64,000 nucleotides of DNA from Sialis fuliginosa (Eukaryota; Arthropoda; Insecta; Megaloptera; Sialidae). Below the pieces are notes generated by a model. The model did no database searches. It was not told the origin of the DNA and saw nothing but the letters and a program-made list of their open reading frames with translations. Position 1 is the stretch's first letter. The number at the start of each line of letters is the position of its first letter. Where the stretch lies: assembly GCA_961205875.1 (NCBI GenBank), contig OY540819.1, positions 8,558,501-8,622,500 on the forward strand. Direction: 5' to 3'. Shown here one piece after another: positions 37,201 to 49,250 of the stretch. Made by a program: the position numbers and the translations under genes.

Positions 37201-40200
37201 ATACTATTTCTCCTATTATTTGTATTATATTGATTGGAATGTCTACTGTATGCATCACTCGATAATAAGTTTGCTTCCGATATACTTTTATTTCTATTCC
37301 ATTGAGAATCTCTTTGACTTTGTTGAATGGCAGCGAGAGGAATTCCAGGGTTCTAAAACAGTACATATATTATAATATATGTTAATAAAAAATAATATAA
37401 TGCATACATAAGGTGTATATCCACTTTGAAATCTAAAATCAGGATCCGATCTGTATTTCCGACTCTGTTTGTATTGTTGTGATGTGTCGTTGTCAGAACT
37501 GTCGTATCCAGAAGATCCGTCGCGTAGGCCACGAGTATGTAACTTGTTGCCTCTGAAAATTAATTATAATCAAATTAATTAACTCAAGTTATTTAAAATT
37601 AGTGTGTTAAAATTATGTTGTTGCTGGTGAAGTTTTAGTACACAAATAACACTAAAAAATATTTAGTCAGCAATGAACAGGGCCAGCCTTCTTTCATTTT
37701 TGGGCTCCCACTAAATTTCTCAATGATACAAAAGTTTAACGATTTTTTGCAAACAAAATAATAAAGCTGCCCCCTCCCATCCGTTGGTTACGCCACTGCT
37801 GGGCTTCCTGTCTCTCTACTGGTTACAACTAATTATGTCACCAAATTTATTCCAAATTGTACATTTTAAGGCTTTTATGGTGGTCTGTAACTTATTTGAA
37901 TTCTGGGTGTAAGTCATGTCTTATCAATTGTATCGTCGGCAACATATACCTACACTTTTCGAAGCAGTGGAGAATCTAATGGTGTGTCGGTGGGGGGTAA
38001 ATTTTGCCTCGAACGAATTGCAATTATTTTTATATTTCAATAGAGAAAATTTTAATCGGAGTAAATTTTTTAACGTTTCTAAAATACGACAAAAAAGATG
38101 CAACTCACACCAAGAATCCCAGTTTTTAAGAGCAGAAGATTTGTACAGAGATTAGAGTAGAAGTTTAAAAATAATAGTTATATTTATACAATAGAAATTA
38201 CCTTGGTTGAGGAGGCGGCCTCCCTCCCCCTCTATTTACAGGTGTTCCAGACCTATGAGAACCGTTGTGGTTTGGTGGAAATACTCTTGGCAATCCAAAC
38301 TTTAGGTAAGTGTACATATTAGAACCCAACGCTGATCTGTAAAAGAAATAATAACCGTTAGGATATTTTATATTCGGCGATTCATTTAGCGCGGATTTTT
38401 CGTAACGCCTTTATACGGAGGTACTTTACTTACTTCGGTCCATATCGAGGGTGGGATAGAATCGACTGTACAGTTGTATCCCGTAGTTGAAAGTTTCCAT
38501 AAGGCAGTGGGCTTTTATCAGTTGATCCTAAAGCACTATCTGTGAAGTCGGAATTGAGATTTTGCCTGAAACAATACAAAAATATTATTATTATATATTA
38601 TTGTTTAGATATTGCTAAATTATCATAAATTATACATCACTAGGGGTCGACCCTCCTTTAAGTAAACCTAATGTAAGGGGCAAAGGTCGAATTAATATAA
38701 TTTTTTTGTTAATAAAAAAAATGTTTAAATTAAATTAGTTAAAAATTATTTTTAATATAACAACGGTATCAGTAGTAATGACAAAAATTGGCAATGAAGT
38801 GAATTTGCCGCTAGCAATCCACAATTTTGCGCTTTCTAGTAATTTTGATGACTTTTTTTATGGTTGCTACCTCAAATTTGCCACCCTTAACAAACTGCCG
38901 CCTGGAGCAAATGTCTCCTTTCCCTCTTGGTACGCTACTGGGTTCGCCTCTAGATACTAATTATTATTGTAGATGCTCTGCAGACACACTATTTATAGAT
39001 ATAGGCACTTTAAATGTAACAAAAACCTAGTTCGATAGATGATAATAAGTCATCGTCGAACTAGTTTTTTAGTAGTCTTGTTCCAGGATGTATTCATAAT
39101 TACTTGAACGTTAGTTCTATATACATACATAATACACGTATGTACATGTCATTGTATGTAAGATGTGAACATTGTTCATACGTTATATTTTATATATGCG
39201 AATGTACAAAATTCAAACCTAAATATTTATATGTAAGTATATATTTTATTTAATTTAAAAGATGTATCTCTATCAGCGGTTCCTAAACTTATTTTGTCTC
39301 AGAGCCCTTACACGATTTTTGCGGAAGCTTAACCATCTTTATGTTTACCCCCCCCCCCCCCCCCTCCTTCCACCGTATCCGAAACTGAAATCAAGGAAAA
39401 AGTTTCCTTATCGAAACCTGAAATAAAAAAAAATCCGGCACGAAGACCTGTGAAAATAAAACTAATCTGATATTTTGTTTAGTTTTCATCCATACACGAT
39501 GGTTTTATCATTCGTTCATTCCAACCGGTTGGTTTGTCAGTTAAAACTGTTAAAAATGTGTATTGGGCTCTTTAAAGAGACACTTTTTTTTACCGCAAGG
39601 TAAATTAAAATATATTGCAGTATTTTTGATAGAAAGCTCTACTGATACAAAATTCCATACATCGGAGTGACTAACTTGAAAAACTTTTATGTGTTTTGCA
39701 TGTATGTAATTATGTATTTCAGAACTTTTCATGAATGTGAATTCAGATTAAAGAATGGGAATCACGAATCGTTCTAGTTAATTTTTCTCTGAGGTTGAAC
39801 CAGTGACGGCTCGAAATACATTAAAAAAATATGTATCTATATTGTAAAAAATATAAAATAGGTAGTTGAACTGTTTACTTACAGTCTGATGTTTTAAAAC
39901 ATAAAATAAGGTACTGGCACCAGTCTTGGATATGACCCCAGTAATGGCTATTTTTGAATTAAATGTACCGAATTAGAAAGGTGTCAAAATGGTGGACATT
40001 TAAATTATTAGTATAATTTATTTATTAATTATTATATTATCATAACAACTGCGACGATTCTTTCTTTTATATCTTTCGTGTCGTAGTACTTATCATTTTC
40101 TAATCATTAGCAAGTGTCCATAATTGCGTGCTCATTACAGGTTTTATTTATCCATTACTGGAGAAAAAACATAAACAAAATAAAAGGCTATAATTTTAAA

Positions 40201-43200
40201 AAACAAACTATATTTGCGGATTTTGGTAATTAAATTGATTAAATAAAGAGTTACTTGTTTAATTAGTAACATGAGTTCATGAGAATAACAAAAACAGTAA
40301 ACCTTGCTCTTATAGCGGCCATAACTGGTGCGAGTACCTTATATTACTAAAACAATTCCATACCAATCTGACCATCTCACCCATTTTCTAACCACAAACA
40401 ATTGATCCAATATACCACGCAAAATGCCCATGATGGTTAGTTTCTAATCACAATTTTATTTTGTTCTTAGTTTTCTGCATGCGATTATAAATTAAGATTT
40501 ATTCTATCTAGATAACACCATATGTAAAAACTTATCTACTGAAGTAAAGAGAAAAAAAAATGGCATAGGTCATTTAAATTATTAATTACTTTTTTAAAAT
40601 TGAATATTTTATTTTGACGAGCCGTCACTGAACTAACAATAAGTATTAATTTTGATCATCACGGTAGATACAATGTCGGAGTAATTAAAATTAAATTAAA
40701 AGCGTTTATGATGTAATTTTGTGATGAATTATTTATTTATTTTTGAAACATAACAAGCATGTAATTACCTCATTACAACTTTTCGTTTAATTTAAAAGTA
40801 ATGTAGTTTGATCTCGACATGACTGTTGTATAATAACATTGTGACAAAATAATTAATTTATATTGACAAATATTTTGTACTACCTACATATCTGTCAAAT
40901 AGAATTACAATGAAGATTTTGAAATGGGACCGTTCTCAAGCCAGACCCAACCATCCAACCAAGTTTCATTAATATCGGTTCAGTTGTTTATGAGTCATGC
41001 GTGTGACATGGATTCAAGGGACAAACAAACACACACAGACAGACAGATAGACAAACAAACAGACACGGAATGAAAAATGTTTGTCTTGACCTGAAACCGA
41101 AAGATCAATTTAAAATTTTGAAATCGGGGAACAATTTTTTTGTCTCATTTTAAAACGATCGATGAAAATGTTATACAAGTAAATTATTCAGAATGTTTTT
41201 ACCCACACCTGATAATAACTTATTTTTGTTTTCTTTAAGAACCATATACATATACCAACAAAAAATATACCATATCATAGTTGGCTAAATTTTAACAATA
41301 CTTTAAAAATCGCAAGGGAAATGAGTATATTTGATGATATAGCAAAACCAAGTTTTTTTTATATAGTTTGCTTATTGAAGTAAGAAGGATATTTTACATT
41401 TCTAACCACGCTCTAGTAATGAGGTCTTTTCACAACTTTCATGCAAATTAGTAATTAATATATGCACGTAGTACATTGTATATGTAGATATTTCTCTTTA
41501 AAATAACATTACATTTAAAAGATAGTTTCCATTTAAATTAAGTTAAATAAATAGCATATTTATGTAAACATTTGGATGTAATATATCCGGGCTAATTGAA
41601 ATAACAATACTTCTGTCAAAGAAAGACCGTATCCATGTAAAGAGAGTAAAATATATAAACTAAACAGAGATGCTAAGGAGGATATGGAAGCATTTCTTAT
41701 ATGGGTACATTTTGTTTAAAGAACAAAAGGCATTAAGATTAAACTATATACTTAAATATATGTATATAATAAAAATATGCATATTTTTACTGTTTTATTT
41801 ATTTATACACAATTTATAATGTTGAAAATATTAAAGAGATTTAAGGGCCTAAACACACGACATCTTTTATAAAGACGATGAGCGTTTAACAGCGCCGAAA
41901 AGTTCCATAGAGCTGTGTATGTATCGCGCATAGACATAGAAAATGGACCGCGCATTTTGTATTAACATAATGGTGTAACATTTCTCCAAAACAGTGAGAG
42001 AAATACGGTAGGTATAAGAATGAAATAGACACTCTTGTTTAAAAAAGAACAAGTATATCCCAAACCATTTTCTATCACTTTCTTTTTCACACGACTCTCT
42101 TTAGGCCCTAAATGACTAAGTCAAATTGATATTTTCTTTAAAAATTAAAAAAATTACATACATATGTATGACAATGTACGTAAAATGTCTCAAAAAATAA
42201 ATGTTTTATGTAGATATATATTCTTTACATATACATACATCCTTATATTGTAAAATCAATGTCTCTCTGTTTGTCTGTCTGCGCTTATCACTCGATAACT
42301 ACTTATCCGATTTACGTGTTTTTTTTACATTCATATATATGTTCTTTGCCAGGTTTTAGTATATATTTTGTTACGTAGGTAACATAAGGAATTAAGTGAT
42401 TATATTTTTTGTAATACACTTAAATACTGAACAATATAATGTAGTACAGAATTGTGTAGAATAAAAAGATCTAAAATAAACTCTGCGATACCATATATTT
42501 AACATTTATATTTAAGCGAGCGAAGCCGCGGACACAGCTAGTATTACATATGTAATACACATTATCATATATATTTTATATTTTGTTTGTTATAATATTA
42601 TAGTGCGTAACTAATTAATTGTAAGTTATGCATTAAAACAACGGGTAGGTATAGTAATATGTCTGTATTATAAATGCAAAATATCTTCCTGTTTTGTCAG
42701 TAATCTTGATATCGTTATTTAAAGGCTTGCTTATCGTAGACTATACTTTTATCAAATTCTCAGAATATTTTACCAAAAGTCTTTTGCACATTAACTATAT
42801 AGAAAAATTAAAACAAAAAATAGTAAAATATTGTAACAAAGGACAGCACAAATTAATTTTATCGTTTTAAAGGTGTGTGTGTGTGTATTTATTAAAAAAA
42901 TGGGCGAAACTTTAGTATCCGACGAATACACAGATTTCATATTTTTGTTTGTTGGCAATACATTATTTGGATGTGCGCGCGCATATCATTTATGTTAGTG
43001 ATTGAACGGTGTTCAAACGGTGGAATATATGCGACAGCTAAAAGATTATAGTATAATAAAATAATATTATAATTATATTATATATAATTCTATATAGATC
43101 GCTTTTTTAGTATCGCACCTTTTTTGGAAAAAATCAGCCTAAACCCAAAACTCAAGCTCAAAAATAAAATTAAATGCTCAAATAAAAAAAACTGGAAATC

Positions 43201-46200
43201 AGAAAATTCTAAAAATTTGGATTTCGACTATGTTCGCTTTTATATGTCGTTTTTTTGGTATCGCACACCTTTTTTTTGTATGTGGCTGTGTAGTTCATAA
43301 ACAGACAGACGAATTTTCGATTCAGGGAGTCTCAGTTAATTTTCGAGGCCTCCTTCGGCTATTATTAAGAAATTAAAATTGATAATTTAACATATAAGTT
43401 TAATAGTTAATATGTCAGCTTGGCGCGATCGAGCAGACTCCAGTTTTTTTTAAATATTGCTTACACCATTATCTTTAAGACTATCTAATGCCCTAAGACC
43501 TTCGAGACCGCCTTCGGCTATTATTAAGAAATTTAAATTGAAAATTTAACAAATAAGTTGAATAGTTAATATGTCAGCTTGGCGCGATCGAGCAGACTCC
43601 AGTTTTTTTAAATATAGCTTACACCATTATCTTTAAGACTATCTAATGCCCTAAGACCTTCGAGACCGCCTTCGGCTATTATTAAGAAATTTAAATTGAA
43701 AATTTAACAAATAAGTTGAATAGTTAATATGTCAGCTTGGCGCGATCGAGCAGACTCCAGTTTTTTTTTTAAATATAGCTTACACCATTATCTTTAAGAC
43801 TATCTAATGCCCGAAGACCTTCAAAAAAGTGGTGTGTGCTGGGGTACAGACCCAATTTTTCTTTTGTATTTTTTCCCGCTGAACACGAATCCGTCGTCAT
43901 AATTGGGGGGTGATAAACAAAATCACGAGAAACCGGTTTTTATCGTTTTTTTTTGGGTTTTCTCGTGATTTTGTTCATCAACCCCCAATTATGACAAGAG
44001 ATTCGTGTTCAGCGGGAAAAATACAAAAGAAAAGCTGGGTCTGTACCCCAGCACAGACCACTTTTTTTTGTAGACCTGTGTTATTACCTTCCACAATAAA
44101 TATTCTTGTAAATCCCAATGTACAGCACTTATCACTAAACACAGTCCAAAACACTAACCATGGAGCAACAAACCGAACCACTTTAAAGTAACTTTTCATT
44201 CACACAGAATCTGTTAACAATACCTGAAACAGAACGGTTGTAAGTTTCTAACAATTAATATTCGAGTGAAAAACAAAAGTTTTATGTCAGACGCGGTTCT
44301 GCTCTGTTGGCCTCGACTACTTCACTTACACATGTTCGGAGTTATGTTTGCACGTTGCGTTATTATTGTTATTATTATTTATATATTGCTAAACGGTGTA
44401 AGCGAACGCCAGTGGCAGCTGGGGTATAATAGACATGATGCCTTATTAAAAAAACTATTCTATGATGATCTTACATATATTAAATAATTATTTCTGCAGA
44501 AAATAAAGGTTCAATCATTAAAATTGACTCTTTTAAAACTAATTTTGAATTTGACGCCAAAACGTAAACACTCATTGTCAACAATAATAAATCCTTGTTC
44601 CATCGCTATCGGCTTTAGTTTTGGTAACACAAAACCGAGCAAATTGATAATTTAAAACCACAAAATAATTTATAAACAATGCAGATATTAATGAAATAAA
44701 AATTATGTTTATTTAGGCGTTATGTCATTCACTCTGATTGGTGTTCCATCTAACATGGCGGATTGCTGTATTTTGTGTTTTTATTTTAACAAAAATTATA
44801 TTAATCTCGCTTTTAATATAAAAATAAATACATTTTTTAGAATCTTTATAACCTATTTTATTATTTAAAATCATAATTTCAGTGATACTTTGTTAGTGGC
44901 ATCGTGCCTACTGTCGATTTTGAAAAGTTGTCATGTTCTCAAATCAAAAGTTTGCAGGAAACGAAAAAAAACATTCTACTGGTGTGATATTTTCATATTT
45001 GCTGGTAGTGGTAACCATTTTTGAAAATTAGATACGAGACAGAGACGATATCAACTTTATAAGTCTCGTCGAGAGTCCTGGAAATCGTACATATCATAAC
45101 CTTGACATTTGCGCGATAAATACAATCAGCGACTTAAGTTCTGCCAAATGTACCTCATAAAATGTATAGCATTTACATTATTATACATTTATTACCACTG
45201 CTTTAAAATATCAAACAATTTCATAACAATTTGACACCTAGCAGATAGCGTTAGCTGGAAACTAATTTTCATTTGCACTCAAGCAAATTCTTTATAATAC
45301 CGCGTATAAGTGTAGAGCAAAAAAAGAGGTAATTATTATTTGTAAGAGAGTGTACAGCAAAAAAGCAAAAAAAGGTATTTACAATTGAAAAATTTTCTAA
45401 CTAATTTAAATTACTTTTCTTACTCATTTTAGTCAGTAGTCAGAAACATCGATGACAACCTAAATATTATTATCTGGCCCGCCTGCACTGGTTTCCCATT
45501 ACACGAAACAAAACTATCGCGTTTGTATAATGGTGTAAATCAGTTTAATATTATTATTATATGGGAAGTCTGTTTCATGTGAAATATTTATGTTTGGAAT
45601 TAAATTTAGTGGGTATTAAGGTAAAGGTTACCGTGAATAAAATTGAATACAATAAAATCTGTGTCGATAATTATATTGCTATTAAAGTTAATGATGTATT
45701 AATATGTTATGGGATTGCAAAAATTAAAAATCATTGTAATGATATTAAATTTCAATAGCATAAAAATTGATTAAAACATGACAATGATATTAATTTGATA
45801 TACTTTCTATCAAATTAAATAAAAAAATATAATTATATACAGGCTGATTTACAACGAATTTAAATAACTTTTATAGTGGATCGGGTGTATTAAAATTTTT
45901 TTTTTTTTTTAAAGAATATGTCTGAAAATAAATTCTTCGCGAGGGAGCTGCAACCTCTCAAAAACTAGTTTTATCCATTATCTGGAGAACTCATTGTCAA
46001 AATTAGTACGTAATTTAATATTAATAAGTGCTATCAATTATTAATATCTACCATTAATTATTTAGACCAAAAATGATGTGGGAAATGACCCCTCCCCCAT
46101 ATAAAATAGTCTGCGTATTTTTATACAATGAATATAAATAATATATAAAATAATTGAAGTTTGAAAATAAAATAACATCAATATTTATGAGTTAAGTTTT

Positions 46201-49200
46201 TCTTAAGCGTATGCATTTATATTATCTAAATGTATTCTGATTTGGTTAATTGTTCTTCTACATTAACGAAAATGTTTGCTATAAATTTGATAAAAGTGAA
46301 ATTCCTTTTATAACCCGTTAATTGAATTCAATAACACTTAACGAAATTCTTTGATAAGTTCCTAGCTTTCATTTTTTAATAGTGTTTTGAAATTATTCAT
46401 CAAATAATGTACTATTTATTAATACATTTTTCAGATTTTTAATCCTACAATAGGTATGTTCCCAATAGACAATAACATATATATTTTGGCTGCAATTCAT
46501 AACTCACTTCCGCACAATTATTAGAGTTCCATGCGTAAAATAATCGGAAATGAATAGGGCCAAGCCTTCGGTGCAGCCATCCGACTAAAGTGTTATTATC
46601 AGTGCACCCACAAATCAAATAACCATGCTCTGTGAAATATATAAGCATAGTACCATGGCACAGTTATTAGACTTAACTGCGTTGCCAAAAATGGGTGCGT
46701 CAAGTGTTTGTAGGTGCACTGAATAGAGTTTTGGGAGAAAACCAGAGTAGCATAATGCTAATAAGAACATATTGACTAACAATAACTAGAGAATAAAGAT
46801 CAATGTTCTTAAAAGGATCTTGTTGCTCTTTGAGAAATACCTTAATGTTGAAAACAAAACACGATTGACTGATTTAAAATTTATCTGTTTATTTCGAAGC
46901 AGTATTTCAAAATACACACCCTCATATTTGTACAGGCATTTCTAATTCACCTAATTTTAAATTTCCTATTTCTTTTAAATAAATAGAGCACTACTAAACA
47001 TTTTTATATAAATGTGTTAAAAAAATATTTTGCTCTCGTTACGAATAACGTTAGTTTTTGATCTAAAATAATTTTAAGAGGTGCCGTAAGGAGGGGTCCC
47101 GTTTCCCATTTAAATATGATGGTACTAAAATTGGCATTACTGATTTATGATAACTACATCATTTTGTAGAAGATAAAATTCTCTACAAAAGTGTATTTCA
47201 ATTCAACGTATCAAAAATTACAGTGTTGTTAAATTGTATACATCTAAAAGGCTCTCACGGCTAAACTACTGTTTCTATAAAAATAAGTTAAATAGTAATT
47301 TTGTAGGAAATTTAATTCTCTATAAAAATAGTTCAGAGAATTAAAGCTTATAAGCGTTTTAAATATTTTTTTACAAAAATCAACAATTTAACGTCATTTT
47401 TTTATAAATATCAATTAAATAGCATTTTATTACCCTAACTGTCGGAAAATAAATAACTAAGTCGATAACTAGCATTATTAGAACATAATTTTATTCTTTA
47501 CAAAATGACGTCCTTAATTTTTTTTTATCAGTTATCATGAATCAGTAATAACATCTTTAGTACTAAAGAATAATTTTTCCATGTTATTTAAATGGGAAAC
47601 AAGACCCCCCCTTTGTGGCACCTCTTAAAATAGAACTACAGGGTAATCCTTGTGGGGGATATATTATTTCGTAACGAGAGTGAGGAAAAAAGTATCGATT
47701 TTTTTCTGTCGGTGGTTTATGATAAATTTAGTATTAATGTATCAATATTAAAATAAAAAGAAGATGAATAACTAAAACATTAGAAGAACAATAATTATAA
47801 CTAAAAATTCAGCGAGAGGGGGTGACTAGCGGACATGATTATATTGTAGCTGATTCTATTATGAAAGTATGATAATTTTTGACGCATGATTGACTGGATT
47901 TGCTATAATGTAACCGAAAGTTGGTAATTATCATTGATGCAAGCTTTATTGCGGTACGTAAGTACCATACAAGGGTATGTGCTTAACTCATGCATGGCGT
48001 CCGACCGAGCGTAGAGTGGATCGCGAGATATATTGCAGCATCTTTACAAGCGTTAATTTGTTTAAATATTTCACACGTATATGTAATGTAATCTAGATGG
48101 GTGTGGAATTTTAGCGCCTAACCTATGTAATTTCTAAATCGATGTACAATATTTTTATACTTATATGTATATGAAATTCTTTATATGATAATTTAAATAT
48201 TTAAAATATACCCAGTGTTCTGCTAATTATTTTTATCAGCGCTTCCCCTATTCAGACAAAATATCTTAAGTTCCTATAATTCTGAATAGAACGTGATGCG
48301 ATACTTTTCAGACATTTTTTAATACACGTTAGACAGTCTAACATCTCCTCCTGTGTAAAGGATGATCCTGTCGATTGAGTATAAAAAATATTTGAAAAGT
48401 ATCACGTTTTTAATGACTTATTTAGACTCACCGTAAAAAATATTAAAATCTTACTTATTCTAAGATAAATGTAAGTTTTTTTAAACAAAAATAGTCAATT
48501 CATGTAGGTATTATGATAGGTTTTTCGAAAGGGTATAAAATAGAGCAGTTTTTAAAAGTGTACTAGATTTTATAAAATAATTTTATCAAAGTTTTATAAG
48601 TTTTTAAATGTTAAACTGCAGCCATTTTTTGTTTTTGTTATTCATAAATTTTATTTTGATCTGATAGTGTAGCATAAACATTTAAAAGTAATATAAAAAT
48701 CATGTTTATAAAAAATAGGCTCTTTAACATTTGAAATTTTGCGATTAACATGTATAAATCTGGGTTTTTTAAAAAAATTTACTGAAATGGTCGATATAAA
48801 AAACTTCTATACGTTCCTTCAAAATATTCGTATCGCCGAACCAAACACCGTGTATAATTTTCATTTTTTTATCTACCATAATTATTAAATTAAATAATGT
48901 ATAAAGATAAATTCGGGGGAGGGGTCAAATCCCTAAAACCTTCTCTTGGTTGTGCCAAGTCTGAATATGAAAAAATACACTAAATAAATACAACCGTAAA
49001 GAAGTAAAATATATGTACATAGGTACCTACATATAAGTTTATATGAATAAAAGGGTATGTTATTATATTTTTGTATAGTTATATGTTACCTGTATATGGA
49101 CCAGGCATGCAGATCCTCGCTGGCCGCGTTATGCATGTGGGATTGGTGGGACCTAGCGTCGATGTTGGACGGTACCGAGTACTTGCGCTCCATCTCGTAT

Positions 49201-49250
49201 CCTTGGTGCGGCGGAGGCCCCCCGGAGCCCCGCCCTCGTCTAGACATCAT
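34236..49250 (-). CDS. ABCG8-like half-transporter with degenerate ATPase motifs
   Basis: Minus-strand gene. The first coding exon (49250 to about 49090) reads MMSRRGRGSGGPPHQGYEME..DLHAWSIY; after a 10.5-kb intron the second is 38565-38434 (NLNSDFTDSALGSTDKSPLP). Further exons down to the stop at 34236 give a long Ser/Arg-rich N-terminus, the nucleotide-binding domain (about 36.9-35.8 kb), then six membrane segments and a C-terminus ending KKGRGDPNRP. The order of domains is that of ABCG half-transporters. RVLLMSAGR, EYPCPSFKNPSDYY, DLVTLDDLS and DIVDGLYSRFIYIFTK resemble ABCG8 most. The NBD is unusual: the Walker A position reads ATSELEGTGLL (no Lys), the signature INTSEKRRLN instead of SGGE, and Walker B LLDQPTKGLD (Gln for Glu). 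The Q-loop Gln (AFVQADSHL) and the H-loop His (LTLHPP) remain. ABCG8 acts with ABCG5 in sterol export in mammals. The partner is not in this window. Confidence 0.85.
34535..34612. mobile_element. Hairpin retroelement fragment related to the palindrome at 58.1 kb
   Basis: Within an ABCG intron, CACTTAAACTAAAAATATAC and GTATACTTTTAGTTTAAGTG form an inverted pair around a CACGTG centre. The right side goes on with TGACTAAGAAACCACAGT, exactly as in the 58-kb element (58285-58302). The hammerhead core itself is not present in this copy. Confidence 0.65.
39348..39364. repeat. Poly-C run of 17
   Basis: Seventeen consecutive C follow ATGTTTA within a hAT-like terminal region (CAGCGGTTCCTAAACTTATT at about 39276). 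Such runs are prone to assembly length error. Confidence 0.9.
39909..40339. mobile_element. TA-flanked MITE family A, copy 2 (431 bp)
   Basis: TA flanks it at 39907-39908 and 40340-40341. The termini are AGGTACTGGCACCAG and its near-inverse CTGGTGCGAGTACCT. It is the reverse complement of the element at 1864-2421 along its whole length except for a missing internal block. Confidence 0.78.
41844..42110. mobile_element. Short TIR element (AGGGCCTAAA), related internally to the 52.3-kb element
   Basis: The ends read AGGGCCTAAACACACGAC and, inverted, AGGGCCTAAAGAGAGTCG. The interior from 41928 (CATAGACATAGAAAATGGAC through AAAAAGAACAAGTATATCCC) aligns with both end segments of the element at 52328-53157, so this is a compact relative lacking that element's middle. 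Confidence 0.6.
42236..42542. repeat. Interspersed repeat ending GCGAAGCCGCGGACACAGCTAG
   Basis: The terminus GAAGCCGCGGACACAGCTAG at about 42520-42542 is a form seen repeatedly at the ends of insect interspersed repeats. The left limit near CAATGTCTCTCTGTTTGTCT is approximate. The class is uncertain. Confidence 0.45.
43345..43815 (+). repeat. Satellite-like tandem array, about 159-bp unit, three copies
   Basis: The marker CCTTCGGCTATTATTAAGAA recurs at about 43352, 43511 and 43669, giving periods of 159 and 158 bp. Units share GTCAGCTTGGCGCGATCGAG and ACACCATTATCTTTAAGACT and differ at few positions; copies 2 and 3 are nearly identical. A diverged set of the same unit lies at 59050-59265. 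Confidence 0.88.
43823..44069. mobile_element. Fold-back element abutting the satellite
   Basis: The left arm starts AAAAAAGTGGTGTGTGCTGG and the right arm ends with its inverse (CAGCACAGACCACTTTTTT). Arms of about 105 bp include GGGTACAGACCCA and AACACGAATC..CATAATTGGGGG; the loop is about 25 bp. It starts within a few bases of the last satellite unit. Overlapping open frames on both strands here are a by-product of the palindrome. Confidence 0.8.
47033..47680. mobile_element. Fold-back/TIR element of about 650 bp
   Basis: The ends CTCTCGTTACGAA and TTTCGTAACGAGAG are inverted copies. Further inside, AAAATAATTTTAAGAGGTGCC pairs with GGCACCTCTTAAAATA, then CCGTTTCCCATTTAAAT with ATTTAAATGGGAAAC. 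There is no coding frame and no evident target duplication. Confidence 0.7.

Larger units (their letters stand above)
38566..49085 (-). other. First intron of the ABCG gene, filled with repeats
   Basis: No coding exon is recognisable. Contents from left to right: a hAT-like end and a 17-base C run at 39275-39370; family-A MITE at 39909-40339; a retroelement-tail-like piece (ATCGGTTCAGTTGTTTATGA) near 40970; a TIR element at 41844-42110; an interspersed repeat ending GCGAAGCCGCGGACACAGCT near 42520-42542; the 159-bp satellite at 43345-43815; fold-backs at 43823-44069 and 47033-47680. 44070-47030 and 47681-49085 show only AT-rich sequence and minor inverted repeats (for example about 48290-48410). 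Confidence 0.55.

Noticed and set aside
43345-43815. Possible CRISPR-like array
   Set aside because: The whole 159-bp unit repeats, with no spacer/repeat alternation, and this is a eukaryotic genome.
43910-44199. Overlapping open frames of 93 and 73 codons on both strands
   Set aside because: They lie in the two arms of the fold-back at 43823-44069, so the frames mirror each other. There is no protein-family resemblance.
48290-48410. Imperfect inverted repeat (CGTGATGCGATACTTTTC against GAAAAGTATCACG)
   Set aside because: Short and imperfect, with no boundaries that define an element; kept only as a note in the intron description.
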